A stretch of DNA of 64,000 bases from Isoetes taiwanensis (GCA_021234155.1 JAJEKV010000003.1:15546386-15610385), one strand, 5' to 3'. Positions 45,538 to 56,400 are shown, counted from the stretch's first letter. Program-made: numbers and translations. The notes: a model not told the origin generated them from the letters alone.

Positions 45538-47037
45538 CTATTCTTGATATCGCCGGTAGGATGGATTATCCTCTAGGAACTTCTTCACTTGGGCTGTTCC
45601 CACTGAATGACCCAAGTTCCTAAGGACGTTGACTGAAGATCCCCCCTGCAAAGCTCTCGCCAACTCTTCTATCCTGCGCTCGGAGGTATAGGCGGCGGTC
45701 ACTGCCAGTCTTCCCTGTCGTCTGTAAGGTATGGCGAAGTCAAAAACATCGAGTGCTACCGCTCTCTTCACCAGGATGGCATACTCGGTGTTGAGGGGTA
45801 GCCGAGCATGCCGGCCAAAGCCCGAGAGCGCAATTAGCATCGATACTCCTTCCTCGCCCCTGGGGGTGAATTTGCGGTGAATTACCGCTATTCTTCCATC
45901 CATGAGCAGGGGAAGGTAATACCGCAACGACCTGTCGTTGCGTGACGGGTCCTCGCCCGCTCGGCCTCCAGCTCGGTGTCTGCCCGCATAGTCATCGACC
46001 TCCACCGTGGTGAGCTCCCTGTAGTCTCTGACTGTTGCTGAAGCTCTCCTGAGGTCGAACTCGCCCCTTATCTCCCGGGGAGGCGTTGCCGAAGAGCTTG
46101 CCGTTAAGATGTTCGAGGTCGCGTGGCGAATCCCCATCTGTTCCTGTAGAGCAAGGAACTCTTCCTCCGTTGGTAGTTGGTCTGCCTCCATAATCTGCCT
46201 GATGTTGCTGTAGGCTTGGATATCGGAGGTCGACTCTCCCGTGTAAGTGTCGGCTTCCCTTACTTGGAGTGGGAAATCGGAGGTTCCTCGGACGATGAAG
46301 TCGTCCAGGTCCGTTCTCCGGAGTTGGTGCAGCAACTCATCAGGTCGATACTCCCTTTCCCTGCACTCCGGGAGGTTTTAGATGTCGCTTAAGAGCAAAA
46401 ATTCTTCGCCCTCGACAATGATAAGAGGTGGCGCGATCCTAAGAGTTTGCCGGCTTCTTTCGAAGTCTTGCCACTCTTGTTCTGCTTGCCGCTGCTCTTC
46501 CGCTGGGTCGAGCTCGACGTAGTCTTCATCCTCTTCTTCTGACTCCTCGTCTTCTTCTTTTCCTTCTTGCTCCTGTTCGTACTGTGTAAGGAGCTGTTGT
46601 GCTGCTGCTGTGGCTAATGGGTCCACGTCCATGGGTGGAATGGAGGTTTCTCCCATGGGGTTCTCGGCACGGTGGGTAAGAAAAATTGCTAGGGCAGTGT
46701 TGAAAGAGAAGTATTTGGTCCCGGCCGGATCGGGACCATTGGCTCTCAAGCGTCTTGTTGGGCTTGTTTGTGAGATACTTGGCAATGTTTGGAACATCGC
46801 CTAAGGCTGCTTGAAGGGATTGCCTAGGAACAAAGTAGCCTACGCAAGGTGGAAGCTGCACTAGTGATGGCTCTACCCTAGCTTGAAATTCAGACAGGAC
46901 TCTGCTATAGGCTGGGGTTGCGTGCAAAGTTGCTTGGACATTATCTCCTTCCGGAAGACACGGAAAATCTCATCGATGTCAGCCTCAGCAGCATGAGCGC
47001 TGGCGCTGTACCATCTGCGGAAATCAGAGGTTGCCAT
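45538..47037 (-). pseudogene. ORF2 of A2: unknown accessory protein with acidic tract
   Basis: The ATG is at 47037 (MATSDFRRWYSAS), the end ...NPSYRRYQE at 45538. Against A1 ORF2 it is collinear and keeps LPPCVGYFVP, ENPMGETSIPPMDVDP, DDFIVRG, RQGRLAVTAAYTS and VGTAQVKKFLED. A long acidic tract (EGKEEDEESEEEDEDYVEL, near 46505-46565) resembles the acid patches of histone-binding proteins, though such patches are common. It carries about 34 residues missing from A1 (LRYYLPLLMDGRIAV). Frameshifts lie near 46930 and 46730, and a stop near 46380. I find no known domain. Conserved ends and blocks in both copies argue that it is a real gene of this family. Confidence 0.72.
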
Positions 47038-47349
47038 GAGTTTAATGAGGAAGAGCGTAGCAAACGGTTGCAAGAGCGCCTCAGGAAGCTGAAAAATCGG
47101 CTAAGAGGGCGAGAGCAAACTTGTAGGGTGCTATGTGTGAAATAATGGCCTATTTATAAAAAAAGGGGAAACCCTAATTTTTGGGTGACTTGGAAAATTC
47201 TTGGGGTTGGGCAATTCTAGCCTATACTGAGGTCAAAATGGGAATTTGAAGACTACTTTAAGGGTTTGAGCATGACTGGATTACCTAAAGATGCTAACAC
47301 AACAGGTTGAAGATCATTTGGACAAGTTCTGGTGAAGAAATGGTAGGAG

Positions 47350-47616
47350 GTCTCACAGCTAGCGCCTCGTCTAAAAACTAAAGTTTAGTTTCTTGACCAG
47401 GCGCGACCTGTGAGACATCAGTCCCATGTTGATCAAATCATGTCCAATTTAGGTAAATTAAGGGGGTAAGGATGACGGACTCATCAAATCAGGTAGAATT
47501 GACCCCTCATTTGGCCAATTTGGAGCTGTTTTAGGCAAGTTTGGGCAAGGTCTCACAGCTAGCGCCTCATCCAAAAACTAAAGTTTAGTTTCTTGACCAG
47601 GCGCGACCTGTGAGAC
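47350..47616 (-). other. Hairpin pair upstream of ORF2 in A2 (67 nt each)
   Basis: Copies at 47350-47416 and 47550-47616 have the arm GTCTCACAGCTAGCGCC, the opposite arm ending CCTGTGAGAC, and the tip AACTAAA-G-TTTAGTT. Length and spacing equal those in A1, while base pairs at the tip and in the stem have changed together. Confidence 0.85.
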
Positions 47617-47759
47617 ATCACACCTTTCGGTCTGGAAATGTCCTATTTCACTAAAATAAAAACTAAAACCTGCTAACTTGTCCTAATTAAACAAGTTCAG
47701 ACAATTAAAGTACCCAAAATTGTTTTATATTACAAAATTTTTGGCTATTTACAAAATAT

Positions 47760-49067
47760 TTAATGGCGTTCTCCCTTAATGCAGCTAGCAAGATACATGT
47801 CTTGCCTCATAAGGGTTACCCGCTTTGCATGAACAATGCAAGCTGTTGAGTCCTCAAAATGTTGCACTATCTTCTGCTCAGCCGCTTCTTGCAGTGCCAG
47901 CAGCATCTCATCGGCGACCCTCATGTCGGTCTTGAAATCCTGCATTACTTCTCTAACTAGCCGAGCAAAGGGGGCACGGGGAATCAGGAGGCCGTAGCTG
48001 CGCTGGAAGTGCCGAATCTCCCGTAGTGCTCTTTGCTCGAGCTGCTTCCTGGTGAGCTTCTTCTGGGCAGGCTTTTTCAGGACCTTGGGCTTTGGTGGTG
48101 GCAGCCTTAGGGTCTGCTGCTTTGTTGGGTGTCCCCCTTCGATGGTCCTGACCCTGTTCTCCTGGTAGTAGGAGTTGTAAGCCTCCCACTCCTTCATATA
48201 GGCCTCGTGCTCCCTCATCTTTCTCTCATAGATTTTGATGGGGTTCGTGACATAAGACTCTCGGGCAGGTCGGGGTTGCTTTTTCCTGTCCCACTTCGGA
48301 TAAGGAGGGGGCTTCTGCACTTGGTCCTGCTGCTCCAGGTCGGGTTGCTCCTGGTTGGGTATTGGATGCTCCTCGCCTGGGGGTTTTGAAGAACTCCCAC
48401 CCTCGGGGTTGGGGATGTAATCCTCGTCAGAGGATTCGCCGGAGGAGTTCGGTGGCTGATCAGGGGGGCGTTCAGTAATCACAACCTTGGGGTTGGGCTT
48501 CCTCACCTTGGGGACTTCCTTGAGCTTCCTTGGGCCCCCCACCCATTTCCCTTTCTTCTGCTTGAGCTCCTCGGCCGCTTTCTTCTCCTCCTCTTCCCTC
48601 TTCCTCTTCTTTTGTTCCCTTTTCCTTTCTCGGCGTTCATACTTTCTGATAAACGCAGCGAGGTCTGCTTCCTCCGCTGGCTCAAGCCTCGGCTCGCTCC
48701 GCTCCTGCTGCTCCTCGGCTTCTTTTTCTCGAATCCAGGCTTCAACTTGTTCTTCAATGGTCGGCTCTGGAGTCGGCATCCTCTGCTCCTCTCGGGCCTT
48801 GGTCCTCCTTTCCCGGTTTGTTGCTTCCTCTTCCTCTGCTTCGTCGATCAGCTCTGTCCCGGCATCCGAGTGCACATCTTCTTCTCGGTCGGTCTGCTGA
48901 CCTATCTCCTCGTTCTGCTCATCTGCAATACTCTCCTCGCTTGAAGATAGTCCACACCCCCTCGCGATGAGCCTCTCCCGAAGCATCTGCTGAATGAGGT
49001 TGGCGTCGCTGGCGCTGGGGATTTCGCCTGGACGGGCTTTCCTCGCAGTCTGTTTGGTCCGTGCCAT
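47760..49067 (-). CDS. ORF1 of A2: histone H3-like fusion protein (435 aa, intact)
   Basis: The first in-frame ATG (49067, strong context AACATGG) begins MARTKQTARKARPG, identical to H3 residues 1-9 including Lys4 and Lys9. Removal of Met before Ala would expose Ala1 as in H3. Residues 45-200 are acidic and Lys/Arg-rich, probably helical, with KKRKR (153-157). 200-260 are Pro-rich. 253-311 are a conserved PPPYPKWDR...NRVRTIEG block. 346-435 are a complete H3 fold: ALREIRHFQ, RLVREVMQDFKTDMR, LLALQEAAE, HFEDS, HAKRVTLM, IKGERH. By hand against canonical H3 about 50 of 90 positions match without gaps. IRHFQ, LLIP, QEAAE and RVTLMR recall plant CenH3, but loop 1 has the canonical length. It is likely nuclear and able to pair with H4, which is inference. 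Alternatives such as a read-in host gene are unlikely because A1 has the same gene in the same place. Confidence 0.95.
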   Translation of the reverse strand: MARTKQTARKARPGEIPSASDANLIQQMLRERLIARGCGLSSSEESIADEQNEEIGQQTDREEDVHSDAGTELIDEAEEEEATNRERRTKAREEQRMPTPEPTIEEQVEAWIREKEAEEQQERSEPRLEPAEEADLAAFIRKYERRERKREQKKRKREEEEKKAAEELKQKKGKWVGGPRKLKEVPKVRKPNPKVVITERPPDQPPNSSGESSDEDYIPNPEGGSSSKPPGEEHPIPNQEQPDLEQQDQVQKPPPYPKWDRKKQPRPARESYVTNPIKIYERKMREHEAYMKEWEAYNSYYQENRVRTIEGGHPTKQQTLRLPPPKPKVLKKPAQKKLTRKQLEQRALREIRHFQRSYGLLIPRAPFARLVREVMQDFKTDMRVADEMLLALQEAAEQKIVQHFEDSTACIVHAKRVTLMRQDMYLASCIKGERH

Positions 49068-49277
49068 GTTTGACGGTTCGACAATCGGATATCGGGCGCC
49101 CAAGATCGCCTTAGGGAGCGGGAGCTAATTTCTAAGGCGGGAACGTGCAAATGAGGGGGTCTACTTCTATTTATAGCTTCGCAAATTTTAGGTCAAAATT
49201 CAAGTTGCTCTATTTAACATGCTAAGGCACCTATTTAATTAAAACTTACACTTATTTCAGACTTTTTCTACTTACTG

Positions 49278-49535
49278 GTCTCACAGGTAGCGCCCTGTTC
49301 AAAAACTAAAGTTTAGTTTTTAGACCAGGCGCGAGCTGTGAGATCTTACACATTTGTAAGTAATTTATGTAATTTAAACATGCTATTCCAACTAATTCCT
49401 ACCTTGGAACTAGCTTTATCATATTACTTTTCTCAAATTCATCAAGTTTAGTGTGTTCTTGGTTCGATGTCTCACAGGTAGCGCCCTGCTCAAAAACTAA
49501 AGTGCAGTTATTTGACCAGGCGCGAGCTGTGAGAC
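49278..49535 (-). other. Hairpin pair upstream of ORF1 in A2 (67 nt each)
   Basis: Copies at 49278-49344 and 49469-49535 have the arm GTCTCACAGGTAGCGCCC, the opposite arm GGCGCGAGCTGTGAGA, and an AAACTAAAG-type tip. They occupy the same place in the leader as 11244-11524 in A1. Confidence 0.85.
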
Positions 49536-49725
49536 ATTCTTGCCAGAGGAGGTTTTGGCTCATTCTTTTTATTCTTATTAAGTTCCAATTCACCTAACTG
49601 TTACTAGCTTAGCATAAACTACAAGAATGAGAAAAAAATTTCTCATTTTTCGAGGCTTGAGGATCCTATCAAGTTAGTACTACTGGGAGCATGGTCAGTG
49701 CTCTGCTCTTGGTCTCCAAGAACAT

Positions 49726-49737
49726 AGCTCTGATACC
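49726..49737 (-). other. Primer-binding site of A2 (initiator Met tRNA)
   Basis: The minus strand reads TGGTATCAGAGC, one base from the 5' LTR start at 49739, identical to A1. Confidence 0.93.
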
Positions 49738-49738
49738 A

Positions 49739-51228
49739 TTGTGACGTCCCCTACTCGTATACGATGCCCACACTGTATACAAACAGGAGTTCATCCCCCA
49801 CACCAGCTCCACACTGATACAGGGCCCTCCACATATCACTGTGACCATCTAGAGTCCGCAGTGGGAAGAGTGAAGGGGTCATTTTACCCCGTCTCCCTCA
49901 GGGCCTACCTAGCTGTGGAAGCATAAACATACACGTCAGTAACATAACATCATATATCCACCTCGAAGGGTGGCACATCAGCGTCTGCATAGACAAAGAT
50001 CAGCACAATACAAAGGAAGTTCCTACCCAAGGCTCAGACTCCAGGGAATGACTGACTAGCTTGGGTCTCCAGAGTTCAGTGCAGACAGAATCATGACAAT
50101 GGATTTGGCTGGCATAAGAACATGGCTTAGGGTTGTCCACTCCATCCGCCCCTCCTGTGCACACTTTGCAGAGTAGGTTGAAAAGTGTTGGGACCTGACT
50201 GTAGCCCGCCGGGTGCATAGCCAAAGGGGCTACTCCTGGGTTACATCTCCCCAGTCCCGATGGGGCAGGTAGAGATCACTCCCTCCAGAGATCTACATGC
50301 TGACCCAAGGTGACTAGAGGGCCACTGCCCTTATTCGACTTAACCCACTGGAAGGTGAACACCACCCCACGGGTGTCGAGCCCATGCCTTGCCCACACTC
50401 AGTGGCAAGCCATTAGACCTAGTCACTCTGATCGCCGGTAGACTTTACACGCCAGAGGGATCGGTCAAGGGTCAGGACACAAACCTCATTCTAAGCCAGT
50501 CTGGCCCCTTCACCCACAACCAGGTGGGCTCTTGTACACAGGCCGAATTCTAGTAATGCACTAAGAGGGACTAGCTAGGAGCATCATCTACTAAGCTTTA
50601 AGTCTCTACCCCCCTTCCCAATACAATGAGTATACATCCGTCCATCATATGAACATAAATAATAAGAACTAATCTAATACATAGAGTTAGGTTCTTTAGT
50701 TAGAGTCAATCTCAGGATCAGCTTGGCTACTAAGGGCAATTTAATAGGCTAAACCTACTGGTTTGAAGGCTGGACTAAGGTTTAGGCTATTCAATCGACC
50801 AAATACCTGATCCCTGGTTCACTCCTCTTGATCCGAAGGCGTCCATGTCTCTGTTCTACCTCGAGATGCAGTCGGAAGGGTGGTCTGACAAGCTGGGGCG
50901 CACAGGCAGATCATGAGAGTTGGAATTGACTCCTCAGGCGCGCATATCGGAGCTCGGAAGGTCTGTGGGCGAAAAAGGGAATGTTAGGGTTTGATGCCTT
51001 ATGTAGGCTATCAGTTAGGTTTAGGGTTTCCATGACCCTTGGTCTACCTTTAATGGGTTAAAGGTCTAAAGGTGCGCGCATTGCTAAATGTGCGCACCAT
51101 TGCAAGTTGCCCCCTAGGGCGACCTTGCTTGGGTACACGTCGGCGTACACGTCGACTGGACGGCGTGTACGCGTGACGGCGCAGTACAGTATACGTCTTG
51201 AGACCGTATATCGTACTGGAACGTCACA
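49739..51228 (-). repeat. 5' LTR of A2
   Basis: 1490 bp, TGTGACGTCCCC...ACGTCACA, followed by the agaaa duplication. It is a close partner of 27770-29262. The TATA-like site (plus strand CTTATGTAGG, near 50997) lies about 225 bp from the promoter end. Confidence 0.95.
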
Positions 51229-52630
51229 AGAAAGGGTGCAAGTTTTCAGAGTTTGAGAGATGTTTCAAGAATGATGAGGTGAGAGCATGGTTGGAGTATA
51301 TGATCAGCAATGGCACCAACACTTGGGATGAGATTGTGAAGCAATCCTTGGCCAGATTTGGTAAGTTAATTGACCCTCTGATTTTTGAGTTGCAGACTTT
51401 TCATATTAAGCATGGTGAAACCATTCATCAATATGTTGAGCGATTCCATGTCTATCTTGTGAAGTGCCAAGTAAATCAGGTACCCAATCATACCCTGCAC
51501 ATTGTGGCATTTTTTATAAGAGGCTTGAGCAGCAGACCAAGAGTACATAGGAAAATGTTGAAAATACAAAAACAAGAGGGGTTTGATACTATCCATAAGG
51601 CATTTAACAAGGTTATTGAAATTGCTGATATGGTTTCTTATCTTCTTGACGATTGCATGTTCCTAATGATCCTTTTTATCCAATTATGAATCAGAATATC
51701 TAGGACCTGGTCCCACACCAAACTATGCTCTTCAAAAGGAAAAAAAGAAACCAAGAGTGATGGAGAACTCAGAGAGTCATGTGGCTGATGTCAGAGCAGA
51801 AATCACAAAGGTTTCAGAAGCATTAATAGAAGTAACAAAGCAGCTTCACGAAATGAAAGCTGCAAGACCTGAAAGAAGAACCTATTCTCCTTATGCATAT
51901 TGCATGAGGGATACACATTCTTCAGATGTTTGCTGGTACAGGCCATGTACCAAGTGTGGTAAGAGAGGACACTATGATAAAGAATGTCCTATATGTGCTT
52001 TTTGCAAGGCCACAGGTCACTATGAGGATAGGTGCAGTGTAAAAGATTATTTTGCTAAGCAAGAAAAAGCCAAAAATGGAGAACCTAGTGCCTCAGTGAG
52101 ATTTGCATCTGAGCCTACTGTTCTAATCAGGTTTGTGCAAGAAACAGAGGAGCAAGGAGAAATGATGGCTGTGCATACCAGAGGCATGTCAAATCCAAAA
52201 AACAAGGAGTCAGTACATGCAAATGAGGAGGTAAATGTCCACAAAGGTAAATCAAATGAAGACAATCAGGTAGTACCTCTTCTTCCTTTTCAAAGAATCA
52301 CCAAGAAAGAGAAAGAAAATGATGAGTTTGAGTGCTTGCTAAAAAAATCTAAGATTAGTGTGGATTTACTCACTTTGCTAAGAATTGATCCCTCTTATAG
52401 AAGAAAGATGTTGAGTTTGGCTCAAGAGGAGCAGGTCAATTTGTCTCAAGAGGAACAAGTAGCTTTCACAAACCACATTAAAGAACAAATGTTGATTCAG
52501 GATGAGCATGATCCGGGTGCATTCACATGTGTGGCAAATATTGGTAGAAAGGCTTTAACAAAAGTATTGCTTGATGGGGGATCACCTTTCAATGTGATGC
52601 CCCTCCATGTTATGAAAATGTGTGGCCTGG
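51229..52630 (+). pseudogene. gag and protease of E, second part
   Basis: gag resumes with KGCKFSEFERCFKNDEVRAW and FELQTFHIKHGETIHQYVERF. A break near 51690 separates it from a second frame with two CCHC knuckles, CTKCGKRGHYDKEC and CAFCKATGHYEDRC (51948-52036). The spacer ISVDLLTLLRIDPSYRRKML appears once, whereas B has it twice. The protease motif is VLLDGGSPFNVMPLHVM (near 52565-52615). Coding ends where LTR I begins at 52631. Confidence 0.86.
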
Positions 52631-53448
52631 TGCTGCCATGCTATGGCAGCATAGAAGAGCATGGTACATGTTGATATACTTATGCCTGCATACTGATTTG
52701 AGCACAGAGATGCAAACACTATTGATTTAAAGAATTCACATCCCTAGAGATCACAAGTGGATACTTGCTTGAAGGTCAAGATGAAGAGATTCATGGAATA
52801 TCACACAAGCATGCAAGGAAAAGAGATTCAAGCAAAGCAATTTGAAGTTTGGAAGACCCCTTGAGTTGTCTTGGTATGTGGTTTACTTTGAATTCTTGGC
52901 ATGAATGTTATTTCACTTCATCCATTTCTAAAGATCATCACCTTTTCTCCTATGCAAAACATCCCACTTGCCTCATACTACATGCCTTACCTTCATATCC
53001 TATGGCAAATTTGGCAAATAGCCTTTTTTCTAGTCAAAACATGTCATTCATACACCATTCACACTTCACACATCCATCATGCCACCACCATCTTGAAAAA
53101 GCAAAAAATTCCACTCAATTTGGCCACTCCCATGACCTAAGGTCATATTCTCTCTCTAAAAGTCAAAGTAGAGAGAGAAAGTGCACAAATTCCAAGAGGG
53201 AGCATGAAGAAGTCAAGCAATCAATTTTTACACAAGAAAATTGCAAGTTCATGTGCACTAGTGCCAAGTTGCTCCATCTCATCATCCAAATCATCATCCA
53301 CATCATCACCATTGTCATGTCATCACACACACGCCACCCTTCATGAAAAGTTTATTCTTTCTCCTAGATAAGTTAATTGGACTATTAAGGGGACATGTCA
53401 TCATGCCACATCATCACTAATACCTCCACATCACCACACACGTGTCAC
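52631..53448 (+). repeat. LTR fragment I (B superfamily), interrupted by F
   Basis: It begins TGCTGCCATGCTATGGCAGC, itself an inverted repeat, and is homologous to the coding-sense start of B LTRs (TGTTGCCCTGCTATGGCAAC). It aligns with 53449-54310 up to CACGTGTCAC, where the second copy starts. It contains no internal element sequence, so it is a solo or truncated LTR. Confidence 0.7.
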
Positions 53449-56400
53449 TGCTGCCATGCTATGGCAGCAGAGAAGAGCAAGACACATTATGACATTCTCA
53501 TGCTCACACTTTGATTTGGAACATAGATATGCAAGCACAATTTATTTGAAGTAAATGCATCTTTGCACATTGTGAAGAGGAGACTTGAAGACCAAGGTGA
53601 GGACATTCAACAAAGATCACACAAGCACGCTAAGGAAGGAGATTCAAGCAACACAATTTATCACACAAGCATGCTAAGGAAGGAGATTCAAGCAACACAA
53701 TTTTGAAGATTTGAAGACCCCTTGAAGTGTTCTTGGTATGTGTTGCTTCTATTTGAGTTCTTGGCATAATTACATCCCATGATCTCCATTTCAAACCTTC
53801 CATATCCTTTGCCATGAAAACATGCCCACGTGACCCCAAGTTCCATGCCTAGCTTTCATCTCCTAAGGCAAATTGGCCTAGAAGATTTTTTCTAGTCAAA
53901 ACTTCTCTTTCACATGTCAATCTCATCACACACGCTCAACATATCATCACCATCTTGTTGAAGCACAAATTTCCACTTGATTTGGTCATATCCATGGTCA
54001 AGGGTCAAAATTCTCTCTCTAGAAGTCAAATGGTGATAGAAAGTGCAAAATTCCCAAAGGAAGCATCAAAAGTCAAAATTTGCCTAAAGGATGCAAATTA
54101 TATGCATTAGCATTGAAATTGCCCATGTCATCATTCAAAAATAGCCAAGTCATCATACACCTCATCTTCATTGCCATGTCATGTCACGCACGTGTCACCC
54201 CATTGAGATTCTCATTCTTTGCAAAAATTCTTCAATTTAAATTGCTAAAGTTCAGAAGGGTGACATGTCATCTTGCCACTTCATCACCAACACCTCCACA
54301 TCATCATCCACGTGTCACACACATCATCTCCACCCATCTCATGTTTTGACTAGAAAAAATATTCTTTGCCAAGTTGTTTGACACCTCATCATCTCTTTTG
54401 CCATGTCATCTTGTCATTGCCAACTCATCTTGCCACCTCACTATTTCCATACCTTCCTTGAACCAAAAAATGAAAAATCTCTTTTGCAAAAAAATATTCC
54501 ATTATCATGGAGAGCATCAAAAAAGATTCTTTTTGCAAAAAAGAATTTTCAAAAATACCTTCATTTGAGCCTTCAAATTTAATTTCTTGGGAAACATGCC
54601 TAGCTATATTTTGCAAAAAAAAAAAAAAAAAAAAAAAAATACCTTAAATCTTTCTTCAAGACTTTAACCTTACCATCCTAATCTGCAGATTGAGGACTTA
54701 AAGGTTCAATAAGCAGCCCTAAAGAGAACAGGTGCAATCTCTCTTTAGGCCAAGACTTGGATATTGATTTTTCAAGTTGAACTAGCTACCAAGACAATTT
54801 CTTTATCTTTACATATAATCAAAGAGACTTTTTATCTCAAGAAATCTATGTCCAGAAACATGGGCTATGTACAAATCAAGTTCACGTTCACAAAGCCAGC
54901 AAACTGCACTAAGATTCCTTCATCTCGTCATGGACCACAACATGTTAAAATGTAGAAGTAAAATAATAATAATGTCAAAGACTTTATAAGATAATCAGAA
55001 AAATCCCTCTAATATGTACCTAGATTCATGTAGATAGATAGGAGGCAAATGTACCTATCCTTATATAAACATATTTCATTCCATTTTTGTACCTTCTATA
55101 AGGTAGCGTAAAACAAAAACATCTCATATTCGTTGTTCTTTGTTTATCATTGTACGCTACAGCTACAAGCTTCAATGAATATAATACTTGATCTAGCAAA
55201 TCAGCTTAGAAGAGATCTTGTAAGAAACCTCCATAATACATCTCTTATCCTTTTTCCTTGCTTGTCAAATGCATAGCCTTGTTGAGTAAAGTAAATGGTG
55301 TCCTGCGCATTTAAGATATAACATGCGCATTAAGACATAATATCTTAGAGCAAATTCATTCTTATTATTCTATAAATTTCAGAATACTTATCTGGATTTT
55401 CCAAATCATCATCACATCATGTAGAGTTCGTAACATCATTCTAAATGAACAAAAACAAGGAGGTGGAGTCCCGGTTACCTGTAGTCAACCAGACAAATGT
55501 TAGCCTGCGCAGGGTAACAATGAAAGGACTAACAGGTAAGCTATGGAACACCACGGTGTATAACCCTTCACCGTGTTTTGTTAACAATATATGTCTCAAA
55601 GCCAATGCGCGAAACAATTCAATTTGAATGACTAATCATTATGCTAGTCCATCAATTTTAAATATATACAACAGTAGAATCTGAATAGCAGCATTTCTCA
55701 TGACAACACTACAATAACCATTAAATATTAGCTTTCATTTTATCCTTTGAATTTGCAACAACATTTGTAGCAGCAAATCACAACAACAGTGTCTCATCTA
55801 AATTATTCAAATGCATCCATGTTACAAGAAACCCAACTGGTCTGATATAAGACTGTAGAATATATTACATAAATAGAAGAGGTTAATCCAATAAAGGAAC
55901 CAAGCTGTAATAACTTGTGCATTTGGCATCAATCAGAAGTTAAACTATTATAAATGGCAAATATCAAAAGATAATCTATGATGTTGCACTTAGAAACTAC
56001 CAGAGTTCATGAACTGCTGGATGTCATGCATTTCCTGTCATGTTATATGTGTACCACACCTCATTTTCATATGCTCAGGACATCATTTGAGTTCCATCAT
56101 GCCAACATATTCAAGCAATCTGTAAATTACAAGAACAGACCTGGAATGAAGCCGTTGGGCTGATATTATTTGTGCAATATCTTGCATTGCAGTCTATCCA
56201 ATTAGCCTCCATGCATTTTTATGCTTTTATAATAGCACCATGAAGTTACTTCATCGCATCTGCCTGAGATAATCTGAGATGAACACAATGGATCTGCAAC
56301 CGCATATTGGTCGTTTCTCATCAGCAAGGAAAGCTTGGAGCTAGTTGGCATCAGAGGCCACGGCCGGATTTATATATAAGAGGCGCACAAGTAGAAATAA

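Larger units (their letters stand above)
27770..51228 (-). mobile_element. Element A2: chromovirus with intact histone H3 ORF (nested C and D inside)
   Basis: The second member of the A family is on the minus strand. LTRs are 27770-29262 and 49739-51228, with a perfect agaaa duplication (27765-27769, 51229-51233). Gene order equals A1: primer site, hairpin pair, ORF1, hairpin pair, ORF2, gag, pol with chromodomain, 3' UTR hairpins, polypurine tract. Element C interrupts it at 30142-40646. ORF1 is fully open. pol and gag carry a few lesions. Confidence 0.95.
26448..52630 (+). mobile_element. Element E: B-related gypsy element, host of H and A2 (fragment)
   Basis: A plus-strand gypsy element whose 5' LTR is interrupted on the left by copia H. 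Its gag is split by A2 (27770-51228) with a perfect agaaa duplication. It continues to 52630, where another LTR (I) interrupts the protease right after HVMKMCGL. RT and integrase are not present in the window. It is the oldest layer of this nest. Confidence 0.82.
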
